This document shows, piece by piece, positions 1 to 10,280 of a stretch of 64,000 bases of DNA. Source of the stretch: Crossaster papposus (Eukaryota > Echinodermata > Asteroidea > Velatida > Solasteridae); the NCBI GenBank assembly GCA_037893245.1, contig JBAIAA010000661.1, positions 177,001 through 241,000 of the forward strand. Reading direction: 5' to 3'. Below the pieces are notes generated by a model. The model was given only the letters and a program-made list of their open reading frames with translations. It ran no database searches and had not been told where the DNA came from. The position numbers were made by a program, and so were the translations under genes. Every line of letters begins with the position of its first letter. Positions within the stretch are counted from its first letter, which is position 1.

Positions 1-451
1 GTGGCCGAAAATCAAAACCGTAACACCCGTCCAACTTTTACAACGTGCGGGCAATTCAAATTTGAAGCACCAACTTCAACGATAAAAAAAATAACTTTTA
101 GAGTTAACATATGTAATTTTTAATGCAAAAGAACGAAACAATATATACCCTTGTTAGTCATAGAAACCACTCTTTTTATTTAATATTACTAGCGGTAAGC
201 TTTGAAAACTAGCGGCAAATGTGGTTTAATATACTGTGCACGAAGTATGAAACATTGCACACCCCTATCTTAGACTCGACCATTTCTCACTCCCCCACCA
301 GCCAATCAGTTGGCAAGGAATAGATGAATAAATCTAAATTATTCAATTAATCAGACACCACTTAATATTAACCTGTGTAGCGGTTCGCTATTTTTTATAG
401 AACTACATGTACATTAAGAACTGTAAAAAAAAAACTGTCCTCAACCAACTC
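1..451. other. No gene seen; AT-rich flank
   Basis: I see no coding signal, no clear inverted repeat and no tandem repeat here. The stretch is AT-rich with short homopolymer runs and ends just before a tRNA-like sequence. Confidence 0.5.
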
Positions 452-521
452 GCCGATAGCCTAGTTGGTAGAGAGGCGCGCTATGGATCGAAAGATATGT
501 GGTTCGATCCTGGTTATCGTT
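452..521 (+). pseudogene. tRNA-like sequence (pseudogene or SINE head)
   Basis: An A-box-like TAGCCTAGTTGG lies at 457-468 and a B-box-like GGTTCGATCC at 501-510, with the usual spacing. The ends GCCGATA and TATCG can pair as an acceptor stem and GCCT/AGGC as a D stem, but the T stem does not pair. I read it as a decayed tRNA copy or the head of a tRNA-derived SINE, not a working tRNA. Confidence 0.4.
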
Positions 522-833
522 AATGTTATTCTTTTTCTTCGCAAATTTACCTTTTGGATTATTTTAATGTTCCTTCCTGCATGTTTTAACCATAGAGCAA
601 GTTTGAAGGACGTACGTGTAATGCCTACATATACAGAAATAAACGTGTATTTTACATCAAAATGTCAAAGGTAAAAAGGCAAATATTTTCGTAATTTTTA
701 GGTACCGTATTTGTTCAGAATGATTTAATATTTAAATTTAACACAAAAAGAAAACGCCAAAACATGAGAAATAATTCTTGTCTTTTCAGTTTCTTTATCC
801 TCTTCTCCCTGAAAAACAAAAAATAATAATTAA

Positions 834-1260
834 CCCTAACCCTCCCAAATCCTCCAAATTCCTCATTGCAAAATGCAGGATTTTGCAGGATTGAGGTCAC
901 TTGGAGTTTGATGCATTGCAGGATTTTGCAGGATTGAGGTTACTTGGGGTTTTACCCCTGCAGGAATATGGAGGATTCAGGTTATCAGGCTGAATGTGAC
1001 ACACAAGGATTTTGCAGGATTGAGGTCACTTGGAGTTTGATGAATCGCAGGATTTTGCAGGATTGAGGTTACTTGGGTTTTTACTGACTGCAGCCAGGGC
1101 AAGACTGCAGGATTTTGCAGGATACAGGCTGTATGGTCACAGTGACCAATATTGGAGGATTTTGCAGGATTCAGGTTACTTGGAGTTTTAACAATTTAGG
1201 AATTGGAGGATTTTGCAGGATTCAGGTTATGTGTAAGTAAAAATGGGTAGGGAGTTAGGG
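834..1260 (+). mobile_element. TTAA-flanked MITE, family A, copy 1
   Basis: The element is bounded by TTAA at 830-833 and 1261-1264 and starts CCCTAACCC and ends GTTAGGG, so its termini look telomeric. The inside is built from repeated GGATTTTGCAGGATTGAGG-type words. Copy 2 lies inverted at 11362-11789. TTAA target duplication with CCCTAA-type ends fits non-autonomous piggyBac-like (or Kolobok-like) elements; no coding capacity is present. Confidence 0.8.
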
Positions 1261-1455
1261 TTAATTTAAATTAGTACTCCCGGCCCGGCCCGGCCCTTTT
1301 TGTTATATTTAAAGCATACATCGCGCGCCCACGGCGTACATACCAGTGATTAATAAATGTATATAGAATAACGCCAGAGGGCGCTACAGTATGATTACGC
1401 AACATGGTTAGACAAGATAGTGAAACACCAGCATCTTGTACCGGATACCGTAGCC

Positions 1456-1525
1456 CGAGGTATAGTGGTTAGGGTGTTGGGCCTCGTGAGCTGTACAGTA
1501 GGTTGTGGTTTTAAATCCACTTTTG
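1456..1525 (+). pseudogene. tRNA-like sequence
   Basis: GGTATAGTGGTTAG resembles a tRNA A box and GTGGTTTTAAATCCAC resembles a weak T arm/B box about 40 bases later. The anticodon arm cannot be drawn convincingly. Probably a tRNA-derived fragment. Confidence 0.25.
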
Positions 1526-2039
1526 AATTCCTTTTTTTATTTCTATTTTATTACCATTTTTTTCTTTTAAAAAAAGGTTTTTCAGTTTTTTGAAAAAAAA
1601 ATGGTTCTAATTCGTGGTGTGAAGGTTTTTTTAAGGAAAATTCCTTTCCGAAAACTGTGCAATATGAATGGCTCATTGACGATGTATATTGTTGCACAAA
1701 AAACTAGTTGCGCGGCCCATCGGCGAGGCAATACGTAAACTAGACTTGACATGCCTCGTGGGTGCAATGTGCATTATGAATGTATCGCGTTACGCGCGCT
1801 CAGCCAGCAATATAAATATTCAACATAAACGTCACGGTTGGACGATACCATCAAATCACGCAACAGGGGTGGATATGCAGCACCACACAGTGCGCGCCGC
1901 GGCCGCGGCCACGTACCGGATTACGTGACTCCTGTGTATAGGTTACAACTTTTGGGCTTATTTCACACCTAAACGGCCAAAAAACACGATCACTAAAAAA
2001 ATCATAACTTTCCTTCGAGTTAACATATTGACATCATTT
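1526..2039. other. No gene seen
   Basis: T-rich to 1600, then a CpG-containing stretch near 1700-1930 with short chance open frames on both strands. No homology or repeat structure was recognised. Confidence 0.4.
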
Positions 2040-2960
2040 ACCCCTCATTTTTTTCCTTTTTCCGAGCTCTTTCAGATAATGTACAATTTGAAGAAATTGC
2101 AATAACTTAAATTGTTCATGATCCTCCCTACCTTTACAAATTGCCAATACGTAATCTGTGAAGTGTAACTTCTTGGGGACGTTTTTTCCCCCATCTAGTG
2201 AAAGAAAAGGATGGGTCAAGTTTGCAATGTTTATTTGGGTCAAGTTTAGGAATACTTTTCGTCCATTCATCCTTGAGTTGTTTTTTGAGATGCTGCTTGA
2301 TTTCAGTATCTGAGAAAGGGACATAGTGATCGATGTTGTGTTTCCGAGTGGCGTACTTGGCAGCTGTGTCTGCTTTTTCATTGCCTGAAATTCCACAGTG
2401 GCCAGGCACCCACTCGAAGAAAACGGTGTTCCCCTGGTGTGTAATGTTAATTAATGTATGGCGGATATCACATGCAATTTTGTTGTGGGGGGAAGGGTTT
2501 GCAGATGGACTGTATAGCACTCAAGCAATCGCTAAAAATAACAGAGTTTAAAGGTTTAACATCTTCCACCCATTCAAGAGCTAAAAGAATGGCAAACAGT
2601 TCAGCTGAAAAGATAGAGATCCCATTGTAATACTTTTAGAGTAATTAAGTTGCGGTATGTAAATACCACAGCCAACAGTATTTAGATTAGGATCAAAGGA
2701 GCCGTCCGTAAAAATATGGAGAGAGTTGTTCCAAGTGGTATTGATTACTTTAGTGCTAATACTACCTTTGTCCTTAGGGTCGTTCATGTGGGTCACCAAG
2801 GAGAGGATTTCTGTAGAAACAAGGGGCTTGTAATAATGCCAATATGGTAAAGGATTATGGATGGTAAATGTGACTAGAGATTGTTGGGAAAATCTACATA
2901 TACCGGTAGCTTCAAAAGGGGTCTTATTGTTGATGAGAATAAGATGAGTGAAGCACACGT
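2040..2960 (-). mobile_element. LINE 3' fragment: RNase H region of ORF2, broken
   Basis: On the minus strand the translation shows the RNase H motifs of LINEs that carry this domain: FTDGS (about 2690), AELFAI (about 2600), SDCLSAI (about 2525) and WVPGHCGISGNEKAD (about 2370-2415), followed by LHRLRIG. These lie in more than one frame, with a frameshift between the TDGS and AELF segments and loss of sequence after LHRLRIG. I-like and related clades have this domain; the clade cannot be settled from this piece. No reverse transcriptase is attached, so it is a 5'-truncated dead copy. Confidence 0.85.
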
Positions 2961-3450
2961 GACACGATGTCGATGCCAGTTAAAATTATTTAGGGAATAA
3001 CAACAGTGCGAATAACAGTGCGATAATGACCATCTTGGGGGATGACCGCTGTTAGTAATGGACCGAGCCGAATTTTTTAACGAGAAAAATGTAAAAAATG
3101 CTCCCAATTTTGTGACTTTTCAGTTCTGGCCTGTCTTTTCAATATATGTGTTGTTATTAAATACCCATACTTGGAGACCAGACTAGCTGAATGCCCACCG
3201 TGCATAGCAACGCGCTAGTGTTAACAGACGACACGCGCATTTTGAAAAATGTCGCGCGTATAGATACAATTACAAACGTTAAAAGTGTACATTTATAGTG
3301 CGCAGTATCAATATTTGATGCGTCCTTGTTACAATTTACCGTAGAACTGTGGCATTCGGCCAATCATTGCCGGCTTACAATACTTGATAAATGCTGGTTT
3401 AGGGCCTAGCTAGGGGACATTTATTTGCTTCTTAAAATCCAGGCAATTAG
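2961..3450. other. No gene seen
   Basis: No coding signal, repeat or inverted termini were recognised between the LINE fragment and the next inverted-repeat element. Confidence 0.4.
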
Positions 3451-4422
3451 GCCAAAAAAAAAAAAAACATGTTTAGCGTCATGCCTTTTTTTAATAAAAG
3501 AAAGGAAGAGGCCTTTTTTTTTTTTTTTTTAAATGGCCGCTCGACACATCTTAATTCGAGTCATGTTGTGAACATGTCACACCCTATCTTCCAATTTAAA
3601 ATTAAAACATGGCTCACCCACGATTAAAATTTAAAATTCATGTGGGTCGATCATGTATGCACCGTACACGACTACACGTCACACCCTAGCCTTCCTATTA
3701 GACAAAATATATTTCCAGAGCATGTACACAGTGATGCTAAAGTCTAAAATACAATCTTAAAATGTTATTATCTTTAAAAAAAATATATACTTTTTATTAT
3801 TTTATTTTTTTTAACAAAAATGGTTAAATTTATCAATTTTTTTTTTTTAACCCTAACTACCCCAAACCCATCAAACTCCAACTGCAGCTTTCGCTAGGTT
3901 TTGGCAGGTTTGGTACCAAACCGTAACAACTTGTTGTTAGACTTTGTTTGACTCGGTACCAAAGGCCCAGGGAGACCCTGTTGAATTCTGTGAGGTTCAG
4001 GACAGAAAGGCATGATGACTTGTCAAAATGTTAGAAATTTTGAGAATGCACAGGCATTTATACGTGAGTGACCCACATGGTCACGGCACAGTTCCTGGTC
4101 AACTGTAAGTGTACCAGTATATGTACACTTACACCTTTTATGTGTGTCCCCACTAAAAAACATAATACCACTGGCCAGTTATGCACTGTTCCAAGTCAAT
4201 AAAACTTCAACTGTTGGAGTTTGGCAGGTTTAGTACTGTTAGGTTCAGTACAGTGTACCCAAAATTACTGAACATGTGTGAGCTGTTGAAGTTTGTTAGG
4301 TTTGGTATGCTTCCTAACTAGTGCGAGAGCCTAGGGGGTTAGGGTTAAAGAAGAAAAAAAGGAGGCGGCCCCCAAAAAGGAAGCGGACGATGATGCTAAA
4401 CATGTTTTTTGGTTTTTTTGGC
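3451..4422. mobile_element. Inverted-repeat element interrupted by MITE family B
   Basis: The left end reads GCCAAAA (A-run) followed by ACATGTTTAGCGTCATG, and the right end is its near complement, with ATGCTAAACATGT followed by a T-run and GGC. The ~970 bp between them is mostly the TTAA-bounded family B MITE at 3851-4344. The A/T-run content of the ends makes the outer boundaries approximate. Confidence 0.5.
3851..4344 (+). mobile_element. TTAA-flanked MITE, family B
   Basis: TTAA at 3847-3850 and 4345-4348 flank a 494-bp element that begins CCCTAACTACCCC and ends GGGGGTTAGGG. The interior is unlike family A: it is made of GGTTTGGTACC/TTAGGTTTGG-type words. It shares only the terminal CCCTAAC with families A, C and D. 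Confidence 0.75.
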
Positions 4423-5335
4423 TTTACTACAAAATAATGCCCTCAATGTGATTGAGTCTTGACCAATCAGAAGCCATCAACTCCAACAAAAGCATCCAAC
4501 AAAAATCTCACCGAATTTATTTTAGGTTTTTACATACACTTCATAATAATTAATATACAGTAGCATTAGCATGGAGTCGTGTTCCCTAATAATGTGGTAT
4601 ACATGTACTTCAATGTGGTACACTTTCCTCGTGACAAACTTCAAATTCATTCAGCATGATCAGTGAAATACTAATACCAAGTATTTTATAACCTACAAAT
4701 GTACACGTAGAACTTTATGAATAATTTTGGTGTCATAAAATTTAGACCAAGGCGGCACAAAATCGGCCGAGTGTTCTCTAACGACTGGGCACACTGGAAT
4801 AAATCTCAGAAAAGTTTTCATTTAAGAATTTCTTTAAAGGGTCTAAGTAATTTTTTTGTTATTAGTTTAAAATGAAAGATTATAACTAATTGAGTGATTT
4901 CCAGTATATAAAAGTTTTAGTTTTGGGTAATAAATATGAACAAAAAATTATCAATTGTTTTGGGGGACCGGCCCAGCCCCTAGAATGGTAGATTATTAAG
5001 TGTAAAATTTGCATAATTGTGACATACAATCGGGAACACCTCGACCAGCACCGCAAGATGGCGAGTTGGCAAGAGGCGAGTTGCCGACTGGCAATTGCTG
5101 GAAATTATAAAAATTAAGTTACACTTTTCTTGAAAACCACAGCAAATTAAACCTGGTTCCATGATTACACAGAATGCTTAAAACTGTTATTTAAACCGGT
5201 ATAGTAAAGTACCGGTAAATAATGTAATGTACATGTACAGTACATACATGTAATGCAATTTCAGAATAATTCAGTATGTACAATGTACTGTATTTTAGTT
5301 TGTTTATGTTTGCAAATGGTGTAAATGTACAGTAT
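4423..5335. other. No gene seen
   Basis: AT-rich sequence with scattered TACATGTA words. Short open frames near 4980-5160 have no recognisable product. Confidence 0.4.
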
Positions 5336-5478
5336 ACAATTGTTGCCTGCTGTGACATGGTCCATGGCGTTTTGTACACCCGAAGGGGCAAATGGCACCC
5401 GAGGCGAAGCCTCGGGTGCCATTTGCCCCTTCGGGTGTACAAAACGCCATGGACCATGTCACAGCAGGCAACAATTGT
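5336..5478. repeat. Perfect inverted repeat, 70-bp arms, 3-base loop
   Basis: Positions 5336-5405 and 5409-5478 are exact reverse complements around the loop GAA. The arms contain GGTCCATGGC and GCACCCGAGGC and are much richer in G+C and CpG than their surroundings. Both strands are open over the hairpin, which gives mirror-image frames that are not genes. It abuts the MITE at 5480. Confidence 0.95.
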
Positions 5479-5479
5479 T

Positions 5480-5961
5480 TTGTTATACCACGGTAATAGA
5501 TTCTTACGGAGAAAATAAGGCAAAATTGGAACAGAAAAAAGCAGACGAACAGCATAAACGAAAGCCGGTGTAAACAACAATGGCGGTCGTCAGTCGTTGC
5601 CGAAAGTGCTAACTTCACTGTTCCCTGTTTACATCGCACAGGAACATACATCAATTTACGTAGTACCAGCTAATATAACACAGCGCCATGTCAAAGGTTG
5701 CTAGACTCTAATATCAGTCGCTTCCATGGTATTTATCACAGAAATGGCCGGCCAGGCTATGCGCTAGCGTGTAAACAAAAATTCCGCGGCCTGGAAAAAG
5801 AAAGTTCATGTACCCCGTGGATTACATGAACTCATGTACCACGCGCACTCAGCGTACATCACTCATACATCGGCACACTCGGATACATGCGTTTTTGTGG
5901 CATGTCACGTGAACGCTTCTCGACCAATAAAAATTCACAATCTATTGCCGTGGTATAACAA
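5480..5961. mobile_element. MITE with ~23-bp terminal inverted repeats
   Basis: The left end TTGTTATACCACGGTAATAG is mirrored at the right by CTATTGCCGTGGTATAACAA, with one mismatch over about 23 bp. The 482 bp between carry no open frame of note. The target duplication was not resolved, and the family was not identified. Confidence 0.7.
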
Positions 5962-5999
5962 TATAAATTGTACTTGTTGCTGTCATGATTGTTTATTAA

Positions 6000-6445
6000 C
6001 CCTAACCCCCTAGGCCTTACTTTGGGCTAAAGAACTGCGTACTACAGAATACTACTTAGTATTTTGTAGCACTGGGTATCTCCATGACTGATGATTGGGT
6101 GTGTACTGACAGAGTACAGATACTGCCAACTACAAAATACTAATAGTGGCAATACAGGTCAGTAATACTTGCCTGGCAAAAATGCAGTAGTCCAGCCTTG
6201 ACCCATTGCTGTGTCCCAAATGACATTTTTTGCTGTAGAGTTTAGAACACCCTACACAACATACATGGGCCATGCACACTCAGCAAGCAGAGGGACCCAA
6301 TGCTAAAAAGTACTATGAGTGCAATTGGGGGTGAAGTACCAAATACTAAAAATTACTACAGGCATTGCACACAAGTCAGTGAGAGTACTGCATACTACTT
6401 TTTACTACTAGTAGTAAAAAGTAGCATTAGGTAGCTGGGTTAGGG
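6000..6445 (+). mobile_element. TTAA-flanked MITE, family C, copy 1
   Basis: TTAA at 5996-5999 and 6446-6449 bound a 446-bp element beginning CCCTAACCCCCTAGGCC and ending GGGTTAGGG. The interior repeats TACTACAAAATACTA-type words. A closely similar copy sits at 20502-20945 in the same orientation. Confidence 0.8.
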
Positions 6446-7467
6446 TTAAACAATGTATACATTTATGTACATGTACTACAAACATCATGTACTACAAACA
6501 TCATGTACACATGTATAATGTAATGTACTCATGTACATAATGTATACAAATGAACAGTGCATACAAGGATTTATAATGCCAAAACCAGTTCAAAATAAGC
6601 ATTTCAACAATTAATTAAAGGCCATTTAATAACAACTGAAAACTGATTGCCCATAGATTGGGCCAGTTTCAATTCATGAAAAGTCAAGGTGAAAAACTTC
6701 TAGTCATTATACACAAGTTTACCAGTATGAATACCACAAATTAAAGTCTTTGTCATGATAATCTTGAGTTCATAGAATCATGCAGGATATACATGTACTG
6801 GCCTAGCCTGTGGATGATAAGAATTGTCACGTTTCCTGAATGTACACGTACACCACTATTGTACAGTACATGTATGGTACAAGTGTACAAAGACTGTATG
6901 TAGGTCAGATTATTATAAGTGTACAATGGATGCACAACTATATCACAGTGTAGATTTTAACTGGGTCCCCATTTTGCTGCTTTTTTTACAAACCATCTGG
7001 GGGAAAATAGTCTCAAATTAAAATCGGCCACTGTTTTATTTTAAGTTGCCCCTACCCAACGTGTGGCCGGCCGGGTAGTGAACCATTCAATTGACACTTT
7101 ACATGTAATGTAAGAAATGTAAAATGGTCAGGTTTTAGTTTTCATTTTGTGCTACATGTACATGTACCACAAAAAGTGCACTCATGTACCACTGAAGTAT
7201 TGGAATGTTTATAGTTTCCTACTGTACAATATTGTCTAACCATGGAGGAATTCTTCTTATTCCTCCATGGTCTGATCCAAGGTTGAAGTATACACATGTA
7301 CAAGGTGTTCAATGTGCACCACCACAAACCCCAGAGGAAAGCAAAACAGGTGAACAATTTCTTTTAATCTCTGGGTGTTTATCTTTTGTTGAATTGTGTC
7401 ATCTGTCATTAAAGTATACTTGTACAATACAATGTAAAGTCTATGGGGTTAGTTATAGTACAGAAAT

Positions 7468-7497
7468 AGGGGATTCTTGTTCGAACAAGAATCCCCT
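7468..7497. repeat. 30-bp perfect palindrome
   Basis: The half-site AGGGGATTCTTGTTC is followed immediately by its exact reverse complement, with no loop, giving a 30-bp dyad. Confidence 0.9.
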
Positions 7498-8395
7498 GTT
7501 ACGGAAAAACACGACTATGTGTACACCAGTACACTCGTGGGTGAAACAAATTGCCAAACTAAGCAATTTTAGACACATTTTTGTCTACATAACAAGTTGT
7601 TGATGTGTACTACATACACTTTTGTACGTGTACTTTACAGTATGTGTACATTGTACATCTGTATACGGGTCCAGTATCTTCCCAGACTAAATGCATACAA
7701 CTGCACAACATCACAATTGGCTCTAATTTAAATTGTGTTCAAAGTGAAGAAATAAACTTTACTAACGGTAATCCATACATACTGTACATTTGTAGAGAGA
7801 TATTTTACACAATAATAACACATTTTTTTGTTGGTTAATAATTTTTTTGGAAATTTGCTGAAAAATTTCTAGCATATTTTGGGGGTCCTGGTACCGGTAT
7901 ACAAAAGAGGTGTTATCACAGAAAAAATATTCACATGTTAAATTATACTAAGCCACAATATCACAGATCTATAGAAATTTGCTAAATTTTCAAGCTCGAT
8001 TTTGTGAAGGTCTTTTAAACAACAATTTTGGAACGGCTAATTCAGCAATCATGTACATGTTACTTTGTTTGCTTACACTGGTAAACGCAAGGCGGCTTAA
8101 TATTTACATTTGTAATTACAGGTTACCAGTTTGTAGCGAGTAGCCTGGCGCTGTGCTGTCTATGTCGCATGCATCGTGCTACAATTGTTTTCATTTTCGC
8201 TACGAAAGCCATACAAAATTGCCACAAAAAGTAATAAAATCTTATTTGTATTTTATTTTGTTGTTCATTTTTGTGTTTATTCTTTTGTTATTAGCCTATA
8301 AAAAAGTTCGGGTCGCAGCCTAAAATTTGGGTCAGTCCGATAACCGGAAGCAGAACTATTTTAAGTTTTTTTTGCTTACCATTCTCAGTTGTTAA

Positions 8396-8492
8396 CCAGT
8401 TTGCGCCGAATGACGTATGTACACGCACAATTTTCCAATTATTCAAAACGGATGAGTCGGGATGACGAATAAACACGTCCCGAGCAAGGCCC
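8396..8492 (+). mobile_element. Partial MITE, family E
   Basis: Starts CCAGTTTGCGCCGAATGACG after TTAA and continues through the AAACGGATGA and GAGCAAGGCC segments of family E, then is lost. It is diverged from the fuller copies at 16928 and 39148. Confidence 0.6.
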
Positions 8493-8559
8493 CCCAAAAA
8501 ATTGTTTATTATCCAAGGATGACACTTTAATTCGTCAGACACAGCAGTTTAATTCCGCC

Positions 8560-8760
8560 TAGGATGCGTATAAACGTCAAAAGTGACCTGCTAGCGCTGC
8601 GGAGGACGGGTTTACACGACTGACATACAATACGGCATTTACGTCCGTCGACGTTGGCAAGCATGCTTAGTTGACGCGGTGGACGTGTACGCTATCGTGC
8701 TATCGGGCTTCAGTGATTAGGACTATTCTGCAGAGGATTATAGGCGGCCTCCAGTAATTT
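8560..8760. promoter_or_regulatory. CpG-rich patch; possible promoter or 5' exon (speculative)
   Basis: This 200-bp patch is distinctly richer in CG dinucleotides than the AT-rich surroundings and lies 1.4 kb upstream of the coding start, where a non-coding first exon is expected from the splice acceptor at 10192. I see no definite initiator, TATA box or donor, so this is only a place to look. Confidence 0.15.
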
Positions 8761-9320
8761 CCCAACTACTGTTCCTTAGTCTCCTTTTGAAATTCTTGAA
8801 AGGGTGGCGAAAAGCAAGATTTTGTGACATTATAGATTATGTATGTACTTGAACTCGGATGTTGTATGTTCAACTTCGTACCAGTACTAGTACACAACAT
8901 ACCGGTACATGCCAGTTAGGAAAAAAAAAAAGTCAATCGGCATTCAATCAGCACGAAAAACAAATTGGATAAAACCAACAACTTCCTGACCTACATGTAC
9001 AGACCCTATTTTTGAAAGGCATGTCATCGGAAGCAGAATTTGTTTTGCCCTTGGCCATCAACACAGCATTATTGGGATGTGTTCTGGTGTTATGAACATG
9101 TACCGGTACATGATGAGCAAGACTTTTATTGTAAGGGCTACGGTAGTACAAGTACTATGTATGTATGGGACATTTTAAGTCTCATAATGTTTTCGGTCAT
9201 GATAAAGCCTTTACACAAGCAGTCTATAATATAGAGAGTAACATGTTTATGTAAACACATTGTAGGCCTATCGTACATGTACATGTACAAACGTCCGGTG
9301 TGCGGTGTTTATAAATGTCC

Positions 9321-9903
9321 ACGCAACGCACGCAACCAACGCACGCAACCAACGCACGCAACCAACGCACGCAACCAACGCACGCAACCAACGCACGCAC
9401 GCAACCAACGCACGCAACCAACGCAACCAACGCACGCAACCAACGCACGCAACCAACGCACGCAACCAACGCACGCAACCAACGCACGCAACCAACGCAC
9501 GCAACCAACGCACGCAACCAACGCACGCAACCAACGCACGCAACCAACGCACGCAACCAACGCACGCAACCAACGCACGCAACCAACGCACGCAACCAAC
9601 GCACGCAACCAACGCACGCAACCAACGCACGCAACCAACGCACGCAACCAACGCACGCAACCAACGCACGCAACCAACGCACGCAACCAACGCACGCAAC
9701 CAACGCACGCAACCAACGCACGCAACGCACGCACGCAACGCACGCAACCAACGCACGCAACCAACGCACGCAACCAACCAACGCAACCAACGCACGCAAC
9801 CAACGCACGCAACCAACGCACGCAACCAACGCACGCAACCAACGCACGCAACCAACGCACGCAACCAACGCACGCAACCAACGCACGCAACCAACGCACG
9901 CAA
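9321..9903. repeat. 13-bp minisatellite, about 45 units
   Basis: The unit is ACGCACGCAACCA, repeated with small variants, including units lacking the ACCA part and one ACCAACCA expansion. Thirteen is not a multiple of three and the unit has no stop in any phase, so all six frames stay open for about 200 codons; each + frame spells the same 13-residue cycle. These frames are artefacts of the repeat. The array lies about 290 bp before the receptor start codon. Confidence 0.97.
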
Positions 9904-9956
9904 TGCACAGTCCGAATTAGTACATGTATCAACAAATTAACTTATAATTAAGATTC

Positions 9957-10078
9957 CAGAATTCAAAATGGATGACAGATAAACATTTTACGAGCAAAGC
10001 TGGGAATACAGGTGAGGTACCGGTATCTGTCAGTAACCAGCTCGCAGTGAGTGAGGCCGGAAATATCAGGGTGTGCAA
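9957..10078 (+). mobile_element. Partial MITE, family E
   Basis: AATTCAAAATGGATGACAGA, the GAGCAAAGC segment, CAGCTCGCAGTGAGTGAGGC and GGGTGTGC match the middle of family E in order. Both termini are missing. It ends about 115 bp before the first coding exon. Confidence 0.55.
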
Positions 10079-10195
10079 ACAAATAGAAATTATCCAGTGG
10101 AACAAAAGAAACTCCTCGATTTACATCATAAACAAACGTACGTGTATGTGTGACAGTTATGGTATTCTGTCTGTTTGTATTCTTTGTTGCAGAAT

Positions 10196-10280
10196 ATGTT
10201 TATTGGAAGTCAACTAAGGCTGAGGTGCCTCGCTGCACTTTCTGCGTGTCTGTGCTTCTGCAAAGATGTCTTTAGTCTTG
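10196..10280 (+). CDS. Coding exon 1: start codon and signal peptide
   Basis: Residues 1-28 read as a signal peptide: basic residues near R8 and R10, then a hydrophobic core CLAALSACLCFC. The donor GTATGT follows at 10281 (phase 1). I chose the ATG at 10196 because TTTGTATTCTTTGTTGCAG, a textbook acceptor, ends at 10192, just before AATATG; the in-frame ATG at 10175 lies inside that pyrimidine tract and would be spliced out. A non-coding first exon should therefore exist upstream. Confidence 0.75.

Larger units (their letters stand above)
6450..9320. other. Long stretch without a recognised gene
   Basis: Mostly AT-rich, with many ACATGTACA words. It holds two short perfect palindromes (near 7239-7271 and 7468-7497), a partial family E MITE (8396-8492) and a CpG-rich patch (8560-8760). 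Short frames on both strands look like chance. Confidence 0.4.

Noticed and set aside
452-521. Functional tRNA gene
   Set aside because: The T stem does not pair and no proper anticodon arm forms.
830-1264. CCCTAACCC words as interstitial telomere repeats
   Set aside because: They are the defined ends of TTAA-flanked elements, not tandem telomere arrays.
5191-5654. Mirror-image frames on both strands
   Set aside because: Produced by the perfect hairpin at 5336-5478.
9224-9951. Six overlapping ~200-codon frames on both strands
   Set aside because: They are the 13-bp minisatellite read in every phase; a 13-bp unit without stops keeps all frames open.
10175-10195. Upstream in-frame ATG for the receptor
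   Set aside because: It lies in the pyrimidine tract of a strong acceptor and would be removed as intron.
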